Shown piece by piece: positions 42,360-51,835 of a stretch of DNA of 64,000 nt; positions within the stretch are counted from its first letter, which is position 1, and each line of letters begins with the position of its first letter. Location: positions 1-64,000 of the forward strand of contig NZ_JAEKGC010000004.1 of assembly GCF_016405885.1 (NCBI RefSeq). The letters run 5' to 3'. This stretch comes from Arthrobacter sp. MSA 4-2. GTDB taxonomy: Bacteria > Actinomycetota > Actinomycetes > Actinomycetales > Micrococcaceae. The translations under genes and the position numbers were made by a program. The notes below the pieces were generated by a model. That model was not told where the DNA came from, made no database searches, and saw only the letters and a list, made by a program, of their open reading frames with translations.

Positions 42360-43328
42360 TCAGTCGTCGTAGGCGCGGTACTGCTCCACGGAGACGATGC
42401 GCCCGTGATTGACGGAACTGACCTGGCAGATGACCGCCTCACCCGGTGACAGGTACGGGTCGGTGACCGGCAGCAGGGCGGCCAGGTGCGTCGCCATGTG
42501 CCCGCGCAGCACCCCGAAGACGAGGGGCAGGACCGGCCGGTGCGTGCAGATCGCCACCGGGTTGCGCTTGTCGAAGACCTTCTCCACGGCAGCCCTGGCG
42601 CGCCCCGGTTTCCGGGCCGCGTCGTGCTCGGTGATGGCGTCGACGAGCTTCAGCTTCGCGTCGGCCTTCGCGACGTAGGGCGAGACCGTCTGGACGCACC
42701 GGACCCACGGGCTGCTGATGACCCGCTCGGGCCGCCAGGCCTGCAGCAGCCGGCTCACGGCCACCGCCTGGCGCCGGCCGGTGGCCGCGAGCGGCCGTTC
42801 GCCCTCGGCCCGGCTCCAGGAGGAGCGCGGCTTGGCCTTCGCATGGCGGACGATGATCAGCGGCCAGGTGCCGAGGTCCCGGCGTTCGTGGGCCTCCTCG
42901 AGGGCATCAAGGGGCTCCACATCGGAGGGGTTGGTCAGCAGGAGGCGTGCCTTGTCCGGGGTGCACCACAGGTGTTCGTCAACCTCTTTGCCGTCCGGGA
43001 CGGGCTTGAGGTGGCCCGCCTTCGCGGCCCAGTAGTGGACCACCTTGCGTCCGGAGGACACCTCGTAATCGATGGACGGCAGCGGGATTCCGAGGTGGAC
43101 CCTCAGGCCCACCTCCTCGTGCGTCTCGCGGACGGCGCACTCCGGGGTGGTCTCCCCGTCGTCGAGCTTGCCCTTGGGCCAGGACCAGTCGTCGTAGCGC
43201 GGACGGTGGATCAGCAGCACCTCGAGGCGCCCCTTTTCGGTCCGCCAGCACAGGGTGCCCGCGGCGGTGACAGTCACCTCGGTGGCCGACGGCGCGGCGT
43301 CGGCCGGACTCTGGACGTCGGCGGACAT
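42360..43328 (-). CDS. mutT1: Nudix hydrolase with C-terminal histidine phosphatase domain (MutT1 type)
   Basis: The 322-residue protein has the full Nudix box at 53-75 ('GKLDDGETTPECAVRETHEEVG') and a C-terminal histidine-phosphatase domain that starts with 'IIVRHAKAK' near residue 158 and has a second His in 'ICTHRPVLPL' near residue 262. This two-domain layout is that of mycobacterial MutT1, which removes oxidised purine nucleotides and dinucleoside polyphosphates. Its ATG shares one base with the ppk stop (TGATG). The ppk-mutT1 order also occurs in Mycobacterium tuberculosis. Confidence 0.92.
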   Translation of the reverse strand: MSADVQSPADAAPSATEVTVTAAGTLCWRTEKGRLEVLLIHRPRYDDWSWPKGKLDDGETTPECAVRETHEEVGLRVHLGIPLPSIDYEVSSGRKVVHYWAAKAGHLKPVPDGKEVDEHLWCTPDKARLLLTNPSDVEPLDALEEAHERRDLGTWPLIIVRHAKAKPRSSWSRAEGERPLAATGRRQAVAVSRLLQAWRPERVISSPWVRCVQTVSPYVAKADAKLKLVDAITEHDAARKPGRARAAVEKVFDKRNPVAICTHRPVLPLVFGVLRGHMATHLAALLPVTDPYLSPGEAVICQVSSVNHGRIVSVEQYRAYDD

Positions 43329-45550
43329 CAGCGGCGGATGGCGGCGCGCTGCCGGGCACGGGAGGCGAGCAGCCAGGACTGGATGTCGCCGAGGTCCTCG
43401 CCGTTCTCGTCCTTGGCGTGCCGGGTCCAGGCCCCGGTCTCGTCGAGGTGCCAGCTCGCGGTGCGCGGGTCCATGTACCGGTCCAGGAGCGTCATGAGGT
43501 ACTCAATGTCATCCGGCGCGCTCAGCTGCACCAGGGTCTCCACCCTGCGGTCGAGGTTGCGGTGCATCATGTCCGCCGAGCCCATGAACACTGCCGGATC
43601 ACCGCCGTTCGCGAACGCGAACACGCGCGAGTGCTCAAGGAAGCGGCCCAGCACCGAGCGGACCGTCACATTCTCGCTGAGGCCCGGCACCCCCGGCCGG
43701 ACCGAGCAGATCCCCCGGACGATGACGTCGACCTTCACCCCGGCCTGCGAGGCGCGGTACAGGGCGTCGATGATCGCCTCGTCGACCATCGAGTTGACCT
43801 TGATCACCACGCGGGCCGCCCGGCCTGCGTTCTTGTTCGCGATCTCCCGCTCGATCCGGTCGATCAGCCCCGAGCGCACCGACCGCGGAGCGACGAGGAG
43901 GCGCTTGAAGGTGGACCTGGGCGCGTAGCCGGAGAGCTGGTTGAACAGCCGGGACAGGTCCTCGCCCACCTGGTCGTTCGAGGTCAGCAGGCCGAGGTCC
44001 TCGTAGTAACGGGCCGTGCGCGGGTGGTAGTTTCCGGTGCCGATGTGGCAGTAGCGGCGCAGCCCGTCGATCTCCTGCCGGACCACCAGCGAGAGCTTGC
44101 AGTGGGTCTTCAGCCCCACGATGCCGTACACCACGTGCACGCCGGCCTGCTCGAGCTTCCGCGCCCAGGAGATGTTGGCCTGTTCATCGAAGCGGGCCTT
44201 GATCTCCACCAGGGCGAGCACCTGCTTGCCCGCCTCGGCAGCGTCGATCAGGGCATCGACGATCGGGGAGTCTCCTGAGGTGCGGTAGAGGGTCTGCTTG
44301 ATCGCCTGCACCTTGGGGTCGGCGGCCGCCTGCTCGAGGAACGCCTGCACCGAGGTGGAGAAGGAGTCGTACGGGTGGTGCAGCAGGATGTCCCGGCGCC
44401 GCATGGCGGCGAACACGTTGGCGGCCTTGGAGGTCTCGCTCTCGTTGAGGTGCCGGCTCGTGTGGGGGACGTGCTTGGGATAGTGGAGCTCCCCGCGGTC
44501 GATCTTGCCGATGACGCTGAGCCCGCGCAGGTCCAGCGGTGCGGGGAGGGTGAAGACCTCGTCCTCCTCGATGCCCAGCTCGCGCGAGAGCAGCGCCCGG
44601 ATGCTCGGGTTGATGTCGGTGGCCACCTCGAGCCGCACCGGCGGGCCGAACCGGCGGCGCAGCAGCTCCTTCTCGAGGGCCTGCAGCAGGTTCTCCGCGT
44701 CGTCCTCCTCCACCTCGAGGTCCTCGTTGCGGGTGACCCGGAAGGTGTGGTGTTCGAGCACCTCCATGCCGGGGAACAGCTGGTCGAGGTGAACGGCGAT
44801 GACGTCCTCCAGGGCGATGAAGCGGGCGGTGCGTCCCGAGACGCTGCCGGCGCGGTGCCCGTCCACGGAGATCAGGCGGGGCAACTGGTCGGGCACCTTG
44901 ACGCGGGCGAAGAGCTCCTTCTCGCTGATGGGGTTGCGTACCACGACGGCGAGGTTCAACGACAGCCCGGAAATGTACGGGAAGGGGTGCGCCGGGTCCA
45001 CCGCCAGCGGGGTGAGGATCGGGAAGACCTTCTCGGTGAACAGCTTGTTCAGCTCGAGCCGTGCGGGTTCGTCGAGCTCGTCCCAGGTGGTGAGGTGGAT
45101 GTGCTCCTTCGCCAGGGCGGGGCGGATCTGCTCGGCGAAGACCGCGGCGTGGCGCTGTTGGAGGCGGTAGCCGTCCCCCATGATCTTCTCGAGCTGCTCG
45201 ATGGGGCTGAGCCCGGCGGCGGATGGGACGGCGAGCCCGGTGGCGATGCGGCGCTTCAGGCCGGCGACGCGCACCATGAAGAACTCGTCGAGGTTGGACG
45301 CGAAGATGGAGAGGAACGCGACCCGCTCCAGCAGGTAGAGGTCGGGATCCTCGGCGAGCTCGAGCACCCGCGCGTTGAAGTCGAGCCAGCTGATCTCGCG
45401 GTCAAGGAACCGGTCCGGGCGGATGTCGCCGGTCGGCAGCAGGCTCGGGGCGAACTCGGGAATCTCGATGCGGTCCTGGGTGGCCCGGGCGGGTGCGGTC
45501 TCCGAGGAACCGTAACGGGATGGGACTCGGGCGGCTGTCTCGGATGCCAT
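43328..45550 (-). CDS. ppk: Polyphosphate kinase (PPK1)
   Basis: The ATG at 45550 is chosen because upstream codons are not in coding style; the product has 740 residues. Family motifs: '[22 protein letters not shown]' near 48, '[20 protein letters not shown]' near 76, '[37 protein letters not shown]' near 405, and '[27 protein letters not shown]' near 530, which lies by the catalytic histidine region. It makes polyphosphate from ATP. It lies 70 bases downstream of mshD and one base from mutT1, so the three genes are probably one transcript. Confidence 0.95.
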   Translation of the reverse strand: MASETAARVPSRYGSSETAPARATQDRIEIPEFAPSLLPTGDIRPDRFLDREISWLDFNARVLELAEDPDLYLLERVAFLSIFASNLDEFFMVRVAGLKRRIATGLAVPSAAGLSPIEQLEKIMGDGYRLQQRHAAVFAEQIRPALAKEHIHLTTWDELDEPARLELNKLFTEKVFPILTPLAVDPAHPFPYISGLSLNLAVVVRNPISEKELFARVKVPDQLPRLISVDGHRAGSVSGRTARFIALEDVIAVHLDQLFPGMEVLEHHTFRVTRNEDLEVEEDDAENLLQALEKELLRRRFGPPVRLEVATDINPSIRALLSRELGIEEDEVFTLPAPLDLRGLSVIGKIDRGELHYPKHVPHTSRHLNESETSKAANVFAAMRRRDILLHHPYDSFSTSVQAFLEQAAADPKVQAIKQTLYRTSGDSPIVDALIDAAEAGKQVLALVEIKARFDEQANISWARKLEQAGVHVVYGIVGLKTHCKLSLVVRQEIDGLRRYCHIGTGNYHPRTARYYEDLGLLTSNDQVGEDLSRLFNQLSGYAPRSTFKRLLVAPRSVRSGLIDRIEREIANKNAGRAARVVIKVNSMVDEAIIDALYRASQAGVKVDVIVRGICSVRPGVPGLSENVTVRSVLGRFLEHSRVFAFANGGDPAVFMGSADMMHRNLDRRVETLVQLSAPDDIEYLMTLLDRYMDPRTASWHLDETGAWTRHAKDENGEDLGDIQSWLLASRARQRAAIRR

Positions 45551-45620
45551 GGTGTCTCCTGCGGCGTTCAATGGTGTCTCGGGGCGCGCGTAGAAGCGGG
45601 CACTGTGCTGGAATCCAACC

Positions 45621-46634
45621 TTACAAGCTGGGCGTGTCTTCTCCACCTGCATACATGACATCGACGTCCCAGCGCGTGAAGCCCAGCCGGCGGTAGAGGG
45701 CCACCGCGGCGGTGTTGTCCGCGTCGACGTAGAGCATGATGGCCTGCAGCCCGCGCCGGTGCAGGTACTCGATGCCGGCCACGGTAAGGGCCTTGCCCAG
45801 GCCGCGGCCCTGCGCCTCGGGGGTTACCCCGACGACGTACACCTCACCGAGCGGCGGGTGGGCGCCCGAGCCGGCGTGGACCTTGGTCCAGTGGAAGCCG
45901 AGCAGGCGGGAGGTCTCGGTGTCCTCGGCCAGGAAGAAGCCCTCGGGGTCGAACCAGTCCTCGGCCATGCGGGCCTGCAGGTCGGCGAGGGTCGTGGACC
46001 CCTGCTCGGGGTGGTGGGCGAACGCGGACCGGTTGGCCTCGAGCCACAGCTGTTCGTCCTGTCCGGGGACGAAGGTCCGAAGCCGGACCTTGTCGGGCAG
46101 GGCGGGGGAGGGCGCCAGCTCGGCGGCCGCGGCCCGGGTCTGGCGCATGCGCCACAGCTCCCGGACGGGCCGGAACCCGTGCCGGGCGGCGAGGGCGGCC
46201 GCGGCGGCATGGTTGCCGTGCGACCAGGCCCGGAGCCCGGGAATTTCCTCGGCGGCGACCGCGTCCGCGAGGGCGGATCCGGCCCCCTCGGCGCGGGCGT
46301 CAGGAGCCACCACCAGTTCGAGGACGGCGGCCTCCTGGCCTGCGTCCGGCGCCCCGTCCGCCGGCAGGCTGACGACGGCGAGGCCGGCCAGTTCACCGGC
46401 GTCCCCGTCGTCTCCGCCGGAACCGGCCCCCGGCCGCGCGGTGAAAAGCAGGACCTGGGCGGCGTCGGGCGCGGAGGAACGCAGGTTCACGAGGGTCTGC
46501 TCGGACAGGGGAGGGTTGCCGTCGGCCTCGGCCGCACGAGCGGCGAGTTCGCGGATTTCCGCCAGCAGGGGGGCCTGCGGGGTGCCGGAGGTCCGGGTAA
46601 TCGTCCAGGGGGAAAGCTGCGCATCGGCCGTCAT
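45621..46634 (-). CDS. mshD: Mycothiol synthase
   Basis: The 337-residue protein is a double GNAT. The N-terminal lobe has '[20 protein letters not shown]' near residue 116, and the C-terminal lobe '[32 protein letters not shown]' near residue 268 with the acetyl-CoA loop. '[30 protein letters not shown]' closes the protein, as in MshD. It acetylates the cysteinyl nitrogen to finish mycothiol, the main low-molecular-weight thiol of actinobacteria. Its presence is strong evidence for the phylum. It lies close to glnR, as in Streptomyces. Confidence 0.95.
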   Translation of the reverse strand: MTADAQLSPWTITRTSGTPQAPLLAEIRELAARAAEADGNPPLSEQTLVNLRSSAPDAAQVLLFTARPGAGSGGDDGDAGELAGLAVVSLPADGAPDAGQEAAVLELVVAPDARAEGAGSALADAVAAEEIPGLRAWSHGNHAAAAALAARHGFRPVRELWRMRQTRAAAAELAPSPALPDKVRLRTFVPGQDEQLWLEANRSAFAHHPEQGSTTLADLQARMAEDWFDPEGFFLAEDTETSRLLGFHWTKVHAGSGAHPPLGEVYVVGVTPEAQGRGLGKALTVAGIEYLHRRGLQAIMLYVDADNTAAVALYRRLGFTRWDVDVMYAGGEDTPSL

Positions 46635-46734
46635 GGGCCCAGCCTAGTGCCCCGGCGCCCGCCGGGACCGGCCGCCGGCCAAGGTTCAGGCCGCCGGTTT
46701 GGCGGGACGCCCCGGGGTGGGGTAGCGTGGGAAA

Positions 46735-46850
46735 CCGTTCAGGGGGGATGCACCACTGGGGTGCCCGCGATACGTTCGACCCGTATGTCCTCCACTTCGG
46801 GCCCGGCCCACGAAGAACCCCCATCCGCAGGGATGGGGGTTCTTTGCGTT
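46735..46850 (+). ncRNA. Candidate structured small RNA between mshD and glnR
   Basis: TAGCGT at 46723-46728 could be a -10 box, giving a start near 46735. The RNA could form a three-way junction. The outer stem joins GGGGGA (46743-46748) and TCCTCC (46788-46793) with one G-U pair. Inside, one hairpin has arms GCACC (46750-46754) and GGTGC (46760-46764), another ATACG (46770-46774) and CGTAT (46782-46786). A strong terminator follows at 46813. The G-U pair would be a mismatch in the opposite strand, which favours this one. No known RNA family was recognised. Confidence 0.5.
46813..46844 (+). terminator. Strong terminator hairpin between mshD and glnR
   Basis: The arms AAGAACCCCCATCC (46813-46826) and GGATGGGGGTTCTT (46831-46844) pair perfectly with loop GCAG. 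T-rich sequence follows on the plus side only, but it may also end glnR transcripts, whose stop is at 46916. Confidence 0.88.
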
Positions 46851-46915
46851 AAGGCCCTGCCCCGCCGGTGCGCCGGCGCCGGTGCGGGTCAGGAGGGGTG
46901 TGGGTCAGGCGCCGG

Positions 46916-47626
46916 TCAGGCGTCCTGGACGACGTCGGCCCCGGTCTCCTCGGGCATCCGCGTCAGCGTGAACCGGTAGCCGACGTTGCGCACCGTGGCG
47001 ATGAGCTGTTCGTGGTCGGTGCCGAGCTTCGCCCGCAGCCGCCGCACGTGCACATCGACCGTCCGGGTGCCCCCGTAATAGTCGTAACCCCACACCTCAT
47101 GCAGCAGCTGGTCGCGGGTGAAGACCCGCCCGGGATGCTGGGCCAGGTATTTGAGCAGCTCGAATTCCTTATAGGTGAGGTTCAGCGGAACCCCACCAAC
47201 CCGGGCGGTGTAGCTCGCCTCGTCGATCACCACTCCCGAGGCCCGGATCTCGGAGCTGGTCTCCTCCCCGGCCGCCTGGGCCCGGGCGATGACCAGCCGA
47301 AGCCGTGCCTCGACCTCGGCGGGACCGGCCGAGTCCAGCAGGACGTCATCTGCCAGCCAGGCGGCGGTCACCGCCGTCATGCCGCCCTCGGTCAGCACCA
47401 GCATCAACGGCGCACTGAGCCCGGTGGCCTTCAGGAGCTGGGTGAGGGAGCGCGCCCCCACGAGGTCACGCCGGGCGTCGACCAGGACGACGTCGCAGGG
47501 TTCGGTCTCCAGCAGGGCGGTGGGTTCGGCGGGGAGGATATGCACCTTGTGGCTGAGCAGTTCAAGGGCCGGGAGGATCTCCACAGAGGATCCCGCACTG
47601 TTGGTAAGCAGCAGGATGTGCGGCAT
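46916..47626 (-). CDS. glnR: OmpR-type nitrogen regulator GlnR
   Basis: The ATG at 47626 has GGAGG seven bases upstream and gives 236 residues. The N-terminal receiver-like domain opens '[24 protein letters not shown]' and has '[17 protein letters not shown]' with Asp50 at the conserved position. The C-terminal winged helix has '[51 protein letters not shown]'. Both match Streptomyces GlnR closely. It is an orphan response regulator that controls ammonium uptake, glutamine synthetase and related genes, without a known kinase partner. The gene is alone and divergent from a membrane permease-like gene. Confidence 0.92.
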   Translation of the reverse strand: MPHILLLTNSAGSSVEILPALELLSHKVHILPAEPTALLETEPCDVVLVDARRDLVGARSLTQLLKATGLSAPLMLVLTEGGMTAVTAAWLADDVLLDSAGPAEVEARLRLVIARAQAAGEETSSEIRASGVVIDEASYTARVGGVPLNLTYKEFELLKYLAQHPGRVFTRDQLLHEVWGYDYYGGTRTVDVHVRRLRAKLGTDHEQLIATVRNVGYRFTLTRMPEETGADVVQDA

Positions 47627-47837
47627 GTGTCCTCCACGGGTCGGGACGCGCATCATCGGGCGGGCGGACCGGAGCTGAACCGGGAGAACCGGAAGCCGCC
47701 GGCGGTACAGATTTGGACAAGTATAACCGCAGGGCGGGCGCCGCGCCCGAGGCCGCAGCCGCGCCCTGCTCCGACCCTGTGCAGACCGCGGGCCCGGAGT
47801 TTCCCAGACCTTGGAGGCATAGGGCAGTATTGCTCGG

Positions 47838-48581
47838 GTGAGATTCTGGATAGTGGCCGCGGCAGCCGCCGCCTCGGTGGCGGGCCTGGTCGGCGCATCC
47901 TTCGTCTCACCGCTGGCCGTCGCCGCCGTCACCGCGCTCCTGTGCGCTGTTGCCGCCATCGGCTGGCCCCATCTGCTGGGCGTCCCCGCCCGCAAGCGCC
48001 AGTCCGCGGCCATCGGACTCAGCGCCATCGCTGCCACCGCCGCCGCCGCCTTCACCCCGGGCCCGGGCTTCATGGTCTGGTTCCCCGGCGCGGTCGCCCT
48101 TGGCGTGAGTGCCGTATTCCTGATCCAGCTGCTCCGGGGGACCGGTCAGAGCCACCGCCTCGAATCGACCCTCGGGGCCAGCTCGGGCGTCTTCGCCGTC
48201 GCCCTGGGCTCCGGGTGGGCTGCCGCCGACCGGCTTCCGGTCAACGCCGCCGGGACGTCCATGATGCTCGTGACCGGGATCAGCGTCCTCGCGGGCCTCG
48301 CGGGCCTGCTTCCGCGGTGGCCCGACCGGGTGGCCGCACCGCTGGGCCTGGTCCTCGCCGCTGCCGCCGGATGCGCCGGCGCACTCCTGCTCCCCGGCGT
48401 CCCCGTCCTGCCCGCTGTCCTCGTCGGCCTCGTCAGCGGTGCGGTGCTCGTGAGCGGCCGGCGCCTGCTCACCTCCCGGGAGGCACCGCTGAACGCCGCG
48501 GCGGCGCTCTCCGCCGGGATCACCCCGGTTCTTGCCATCGGTGCCCTCGTCTATTTCCTGGACACCCTGCTGCTCTCCTGA
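47838..48581 (+). CDS. Multi-helix membrane protein, unknown function
   Basis: The 247-residue GTG-started protein has seven or eight hydrophobic helices with short loops and no soluble domain; it is rich in Ala, Gly, Leu and Val. It has a weak 'permease' look but no motif that names a family. It is divergent from glnR across 211 bases, so glnR might influence it, though no GlnR box was recognised. An upstream -10 box of the leaderless type is not convincing here. Confidence 0.65.
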   Translation: MRFWIVAAAAAASVAGLVGASFVSPLAVAAVTALLCAVAAIGWPHLLGVPARKRQSAAIGLSAIAATAAAAFTPGPGFMVWFPGAVALGVSAVFLIQLLRGTGQSHRLESTLGASSGVFAVALGSGWAAADRLPVNAAGTSMMLVTGISVLAGLAGLLPRWPDRVAAPLGLVLAAAAGCAGALLLPGVPVLPAVLVGLVSGAVLVSGRRLLTSREAPLNAAAALSAGITPVLAIGALVYFLDTLLLS

Positions 48582-48726
48582 ACGCGCCGGCTCCGCGGGG
48601 CGCAGGGCACGTCGGGCCCGCCCGCTTCGCCTGCCGCGTTGCAGGTTCCTCCAGCGGTCCATGGGCCCACCGGCGCCCGCCCGGAGGCACGCCCGCGATG
48701 GTGTACTGCGGGCCGGAAGGGCGCGT

Positions 48727-48732
48727 TAGGAT
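48727..48732 (+). promoter_or_regulatory. -10 box (TAGGAT), leaderless type
   Basis: TAGGAT ends exactly six bases before the ATG at 48739. It is the main evidence that the 37-residue frame downstream is a real gene. Confidence 0.62.
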
Positions 48733-48738
48733 GGAAAT

Positions 48739-48852
48739 ATGTCGATCCTCGCACTGGAAATCTTTTTCATCTGCCTGCTCGTTGTCGCCGGCCTCGCCAT
48801 GGCGGGCTTCGCCGCGCTCGTGGTCGCCCGCCTGTACAAGGGCCAGAAGTAG
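48739..48852 (+). CDS. 37-residue single-helix membrane protein
   Basis: The frame begins MSILALEIFFICLLVV and ends RLYKGQK. Residues 5-31 form one hydrophobic helix, followed by a short basic tail on the cytosolic side. The frame is below the usual annotation cut-off. A perfectly spaced leaderless -10 box and the positive-inside tail support it. It is followed 18 bases later by the nitrobindin-like gene and may be in the same transcript. The function is unknown. Confidence 0.55.
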   Translation: MSILALEIFFICLLVVAGLAMAGFAALVVARLYKGQK

Positions 48853-48870
48853 CGGTTAGGCAACCCGGCA

Positions 48871-49470
48871 ATGTCAATCGAACTTCCCACCGACCTCACC
48901 CCTGAGCTGGTTCCGCTCTCCTGGCTGCTTGGCACCTGGGAAGGGACCGGGCGCCTCGGTGAGGGCGACGCCGACTCGGAGCACTTCGGGCAGCGGATGA
49001 CGTTCGAACACCACGGGCTGCCGTACCTGCAGTACACCGCCGAGAGCTGGCTCACTGATGAGCAGGGCTCCCGGCTGCGGCCGCTGTCGGTCGAAACCGG
49101 GTTCTGGGCGCTTGACCGCAAGCTCAACGACGCCGACGTCGGGCCGGGGCTCTCCCCGGCGGACATCGTTCCGGCGCTGAAGACCGCGGACGAGGTGGAG
49201 CACTTCCGCAACGAAGCGGGAGGGTTCGACATCACCGCCACCATCGTCCACCCCGGCAGCATCGCCGAGCTCTACTACGGCACCATCAAGGGTCCGCAGA
49301 TCCAGCTTTCAACCGACGTGGTGATGCGCGGGCAGCACTCCAAGGAGTACGCGGCCGCCACCCGCCTGTTCGGGCTGGTCGGCGGCGACCTGTACTGGCG
49401 CTGGGATGTCGCCGCGTCCGGAAACGCGCTGCAGGCCCACGCCTCGGCGATCCTCAAAAAGCTTTCCTGA
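48871..49470 (+). CDS. Nitrobindin-like FABP family protein
   Basis: The 199-residue protein is a lipocalin-like barrel with the family opening 'LSWLLGTWEGTGRLGEG' (GTWEG at 21-25), 'QRMTFEHHGLPYLQYTAESW' near 46, and the C-terminal 'KKLS'. Actinobacterial members bind heme in the style of the human THAP4 nitrobindin domain and may handle nitric oxide or peroxynitrite. The C-terminal heme-ligand His, expected near 'LQAHASAILKKL', is present (His191). It lies upstream of ygfZ, an arrangement common in Micrococcaceae. Confidence 0.85.
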   Translation: MSIELPTDLTPELVPLSWLLGTWEGTGRLGEGDADSEHFGQRMTFEHHGLPYLQYTAESWLTDEQGSRLRPLSVETGFWALDRKLNDADVGPGLSPADIVPALKTADEVEHFRNEAGGFDITATIVHPGSIAELYYGTIKGPQIQLSTDVVMRGQHSKEYAAATRLFGLVGGDLYWRWDVAASGNALQAHASAILKKLS

Positions 49471-49537
49471 CCCCGATCCGGTGCCGTCCGGCCGGCCGGG
49501 CAGGGGAATAGCACCGCCTGAAAGGCGTTACATCCAC

Positions 49538-50623
49538 ATGATCTACACCAGCCCGCTCCTCAGCCTGCCCGGAGCCGTCCCGGGCGGTGCCCCCGACGAG
49601 GCCGTCGCCGCCCACTACGGGGATCCCTTCCGCGAGCAGCGCCTCCTCGCCGGGGGGCAGGCCGTCGTCGACCTCTCGCACCGGGGCGTCGTGACCGTCA
49701 CCGGGCCCGACCGGTTGAGCTGGCTCAATACGCTCTCCTCCCAGCTGCTGCTCAAGCTGCAGCCGGGCGAGGCCTCGGAGACCCTGCTGCTGAGCGTCCA
49801 GGGGCGCATCGACTTCAGTGCGCGCATTGTCGATGACGGCGCCACCGCCTGGCTGATCGTCGAGGGCGCCGAGGCGCCCGGGCTCAGCGAGTGGCTCCAG
49901 CGGATGAAGTTCATGCTGCGCGTGGAGATCGCCGACGTCTCGGCGGACTGGGCCGTGGTGGGCTCGGTGGCTCGGATCGATGCCTTCGAAGGGCATACCG
50001 TCTGGGCCGATCCCTGGCCGGGCGTCGGCGCCGGAGGGTTCGCCTACTCCGCGGTGGAATCCCACCCGGGCCTGGAGCGGCCCTGGTTCGAATACCTCAT
50101 CCCGCAGGCCTCGCTCCTCGAGGCGGTCACCGGGCTCGAGGGCTTCACGCCGGCGGGAATGATGGCGGCGGAGGCGCTGCGCATCGCCGCCTGGCGCCCG
50201 CGCGTCGGGTTCGAAACCGACGACAAGACCATCCCGCACGAACTGGACCTGATGCGCACCGCCGTGCACCTGGCCAAGGGCTGCTACAAGGGCCAGGAAA
50301 CCGTGGCGCGGGTCCACAACCTTGGGCACCCGCCGCGCCGGCTGGTCTTCCTCCACCTCGACGGCAGCCAGCACACGCTTCCCGCGCGCGGCAGCGGCAT
50401 CGTCGCCGAGGGCCGCACGGTCGGGCGGATCACCTCCGTCGCCCACCACTGGGAGATGGGGCCCATCGCCCTCGCGGTGGTGAAGCGCTCGGTCGACCCG
50501 TCCGCCCGGCTGCTGGTGCAGGACGCCGACGAGCAGTACGCGGCCGCCCAGGAGGTCATCGTTCCCCCCGATGCCGGCCAGGTCGTGGGCCGGGCCACCG
50601 GTTTCCTGAAGGGCCCGCGGTGA
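49538..50623 (+). CDS. ygfZ: Folate-binding protein YgfZ
   Basis: The ATG at 49538 gives 361 residues; upstream codons are not coding in style. The glycine-cleavage-T-like barrel has 'VVDLSHRGVVTVTGPDRLSWLNTLSSQ' near 43 and the family signature 'KGCYKGQETVARVHNLG' at 247-263, whose Cys and Gly-Gln-Glu are the YgfZ hallmark. It uses tetrahydrofolate and helps build or repair some iron-sulfur enzymes. Its stop overlaps the start of the ankyrin gene (GTGA). Confidence 0.92.
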   Translation: MIYTSPLLSLPGAVPGGAPDEAVAAHYGDPFREQRLLAGGQAVVDLSHRGVVTVTGPDRLSWLNTLSSQLLLKLQPGEASETLLLSVQGRIDFSARIVDDGATAWLIVEGAEAPGLSEWLQRMKFMLRVEIADVSADWAVVGSVARIDAFEGHTVWADPWPGVGAGGFAYSAVESHPGLERPWFEYLIPQASLLEAVTGLEGFTPAGMMAAEALRIAAWRPRVGFETDDKTIPHELDLMRTAVHLAKGCYKGQETVARVHNLGHPPRRLVFLHLDGSQHTLPARGSGIVAEGRTVGRITSVAHHWEMGPIALAVVKRSVDPSARLLVQDADEQYAAAQEVIVPPDAGQVVGRATGFLKGPR

Positions 50624-51036
50624 CCGGCCGGGACACCGGCGCGGACACCGGCGCGGACACTGGCGCCGAGGCGGCGTTCGCCCTCGCCGGCCGGCTCTTC
50701 GACGCGGCACGCCACGGCGACGCCGCCACTCTGGTCCGCTACCTCGACGCCGGGGTTCCGCCGGACCTGACCAACTCGGCGGGGGACTCCCTGCTGATGC
50801 TCGCCTCCTACAACGGCCACCCGGCCATCGTGAGGGACCTCCTGGGGCGCGGAGTCGACGTCAACAAGGCCAATGACCGCGGCCAGACCCCGCTGGCCGG
50901 TGCGGTGTTCAAGGGCCACACCTCGACCGCGCAGCTGCTCCACGAGGCGGGTGCAGACCCCGACGCGGGCACCCCGAGTGCGCGCGACGCCGCGAGGATG
51001 TTCGAGCGGACGGACCTGACCGAGCTGTTCGGCTGA
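50620..51036 (+). CDS. Ankyrin-repeat protein
   Basis: The GTG at 50620 overlaps the ygfZ stop and gives 138 residues. The N-terminus carries three copies of a four-residue unit (Asp-Thr-Gly-Ala) from a 12-base repeat. Residues 28-135 contain about three ankyrin repeats: 'DAATLVRYLDAGVPPDLTNSAGDSLLMLASYNGHPAIVRDLLGRGVDVNKANDRGQTPLAGAVFKGHTSTAQLLHEAGADP'. It is a cytosolic protein-binding module. Coupled translation with ygfZ suggests joint function, but none is described. Confidence 0.83.
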   Translation: MTGRDTGADTGADTGAEAAFALAGRLFDAARHGDAATLVRYLDAGVPPDLTNSAGDSLLMLASYNGHPAIVRDLLGRGVDVNKANDRGQTPLAGAVFKGHTSTAQLLHEAGADPDAGTPSARDAARMFERTDLTELFG

Positions 51037-51059
51037 CCGCCGCGCTCCGGGTCGGCAGT

Positions 51060-51773
51060 TCAGCCGAGGGCCACGCTGGTCTGCGTGCCGCCGAAGGCGA
51101 ATCCGGCGCGGCGCGCGGCCCGCTGGGAGGCAGTATTGTCGACGCGGGCGCGCCACTGGGGCACGAATCCGGCGGCCATGGCTTCCTCGACGGCGACGGC
51201 GGCGATCCGGCCGGCCAGGCCCTGGCCGCGGTGCTGGGGGGCGGTCAGCACTCGGAGGTGGGCGAGGATTCCCGCCCACGGCTCGTAGCCCGCTCCCGCC
51301 AGCGGAGCCGGATCCTCGGAGCGCCGGTCATCGACCAGGATGAACCGGTGGTCGAGGCTGCCAAGTCCCGCCTCGGACACGTCGTCCGGCGGGCACATCC
51401 GTTCCAACCCGTCGACGAACTCCTGGTCGCTCGACACCGCGGTGTCTCGAAGGGCCTCAAGGTCGGGCAGGGTATCGCTGAAGTACAGCTGGGCCTCGCC
51501 CAGGCCCCTGCCTCCGTGTTTCCGGCTCAGCTCCACCAGGGTGCTCTGCTGCCGCAGCTGCCCACCCGGAAGGCGCCGGGCGGCCTCAACCGCCCACTCC
51601 GGACCCACCAGAGCCTCCTTGCCGAAGAGGGTCACGAAGGTGAGCCGGCCCGAGGCCTCATCGACCCTTACGATCCGTTCGGCGGGGTCGCCGGCCAACG
51701 CCGCGTCCTCGAGCCGGAGCAGCCTCGACCAGGCCAGCTGGATGATGGCCACGGTTCCCGGATCAAGTTCCAT
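51060..51773 (-). CDS. GNAT family acetyltransferase
   Basis: The 237-residue protein has a C-terminal GNAT domain: 'GILAHLRVLTAPQHRGQGLAGRIAAVAVEEAMAAGFVPQWRARVDNTASQRAARRAGFAFGG' (about 167-229), with the acetyl-CoA loop 'HRGQGLAGR'. The N-terminal half is divergent but includes 'WAVEAARRLPGGQL'. The target is unknown. It converges on the ankyrin gene and lies 62 bases downstream of pfkA on the same strand. Confidence 0.82.
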   Translation of the reverse strand: MELDPGTVAIIQLAWSRLLRLEDAALAGDPAERIVRVDEASGRLTFVTLFGKEALVGPEWAVEAARRLPGGQLRQQSTLVELSRKHGGRGLGEAQLYFSDTLPDLEALRDTAVSSDQEFVDGLERMCPPDDVSEAGLGSLDHRFILVDDRRSEDPAPLAGAGYEPWAGILAHLRVLTAPQHRGQGLAGRIAAVAVEEAMAAGFVPQWRARVDNTASQRAARRAGFAFGGTQTSVALG

Positions 51774-51835
51774 GACGGCAAACTAACACGGACGGACGCC
51801 GCGCCCGGCCCCGTGCGGCGCCGGCGGGACCAAGA

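Noticed and set aside
46748-46850. A 34-codon frame starting at ATG 46748, preceded by a G-run
   Set aside because: It runs through the three-way junction and the whole terminator hairpin, the G-run touches the ATG, and no protein-like pattern is seen. A structured RNA explains the sequence better.
46735-46850. 6C RNA, SRP RNA or 6S RNA identity for the mshD-glnR element
   Set aside because: It lacks C-rich loops, the SRP GGAA-type loop region, and the length and bulge of 6S RNA.
46868-48859. A 663-codon plus-strand open frame
   Set aside because: It spans the antisense of glnR and another frame of the permease-like gene; composition is Arg/Pro/Gly-rich and no domain is seen.
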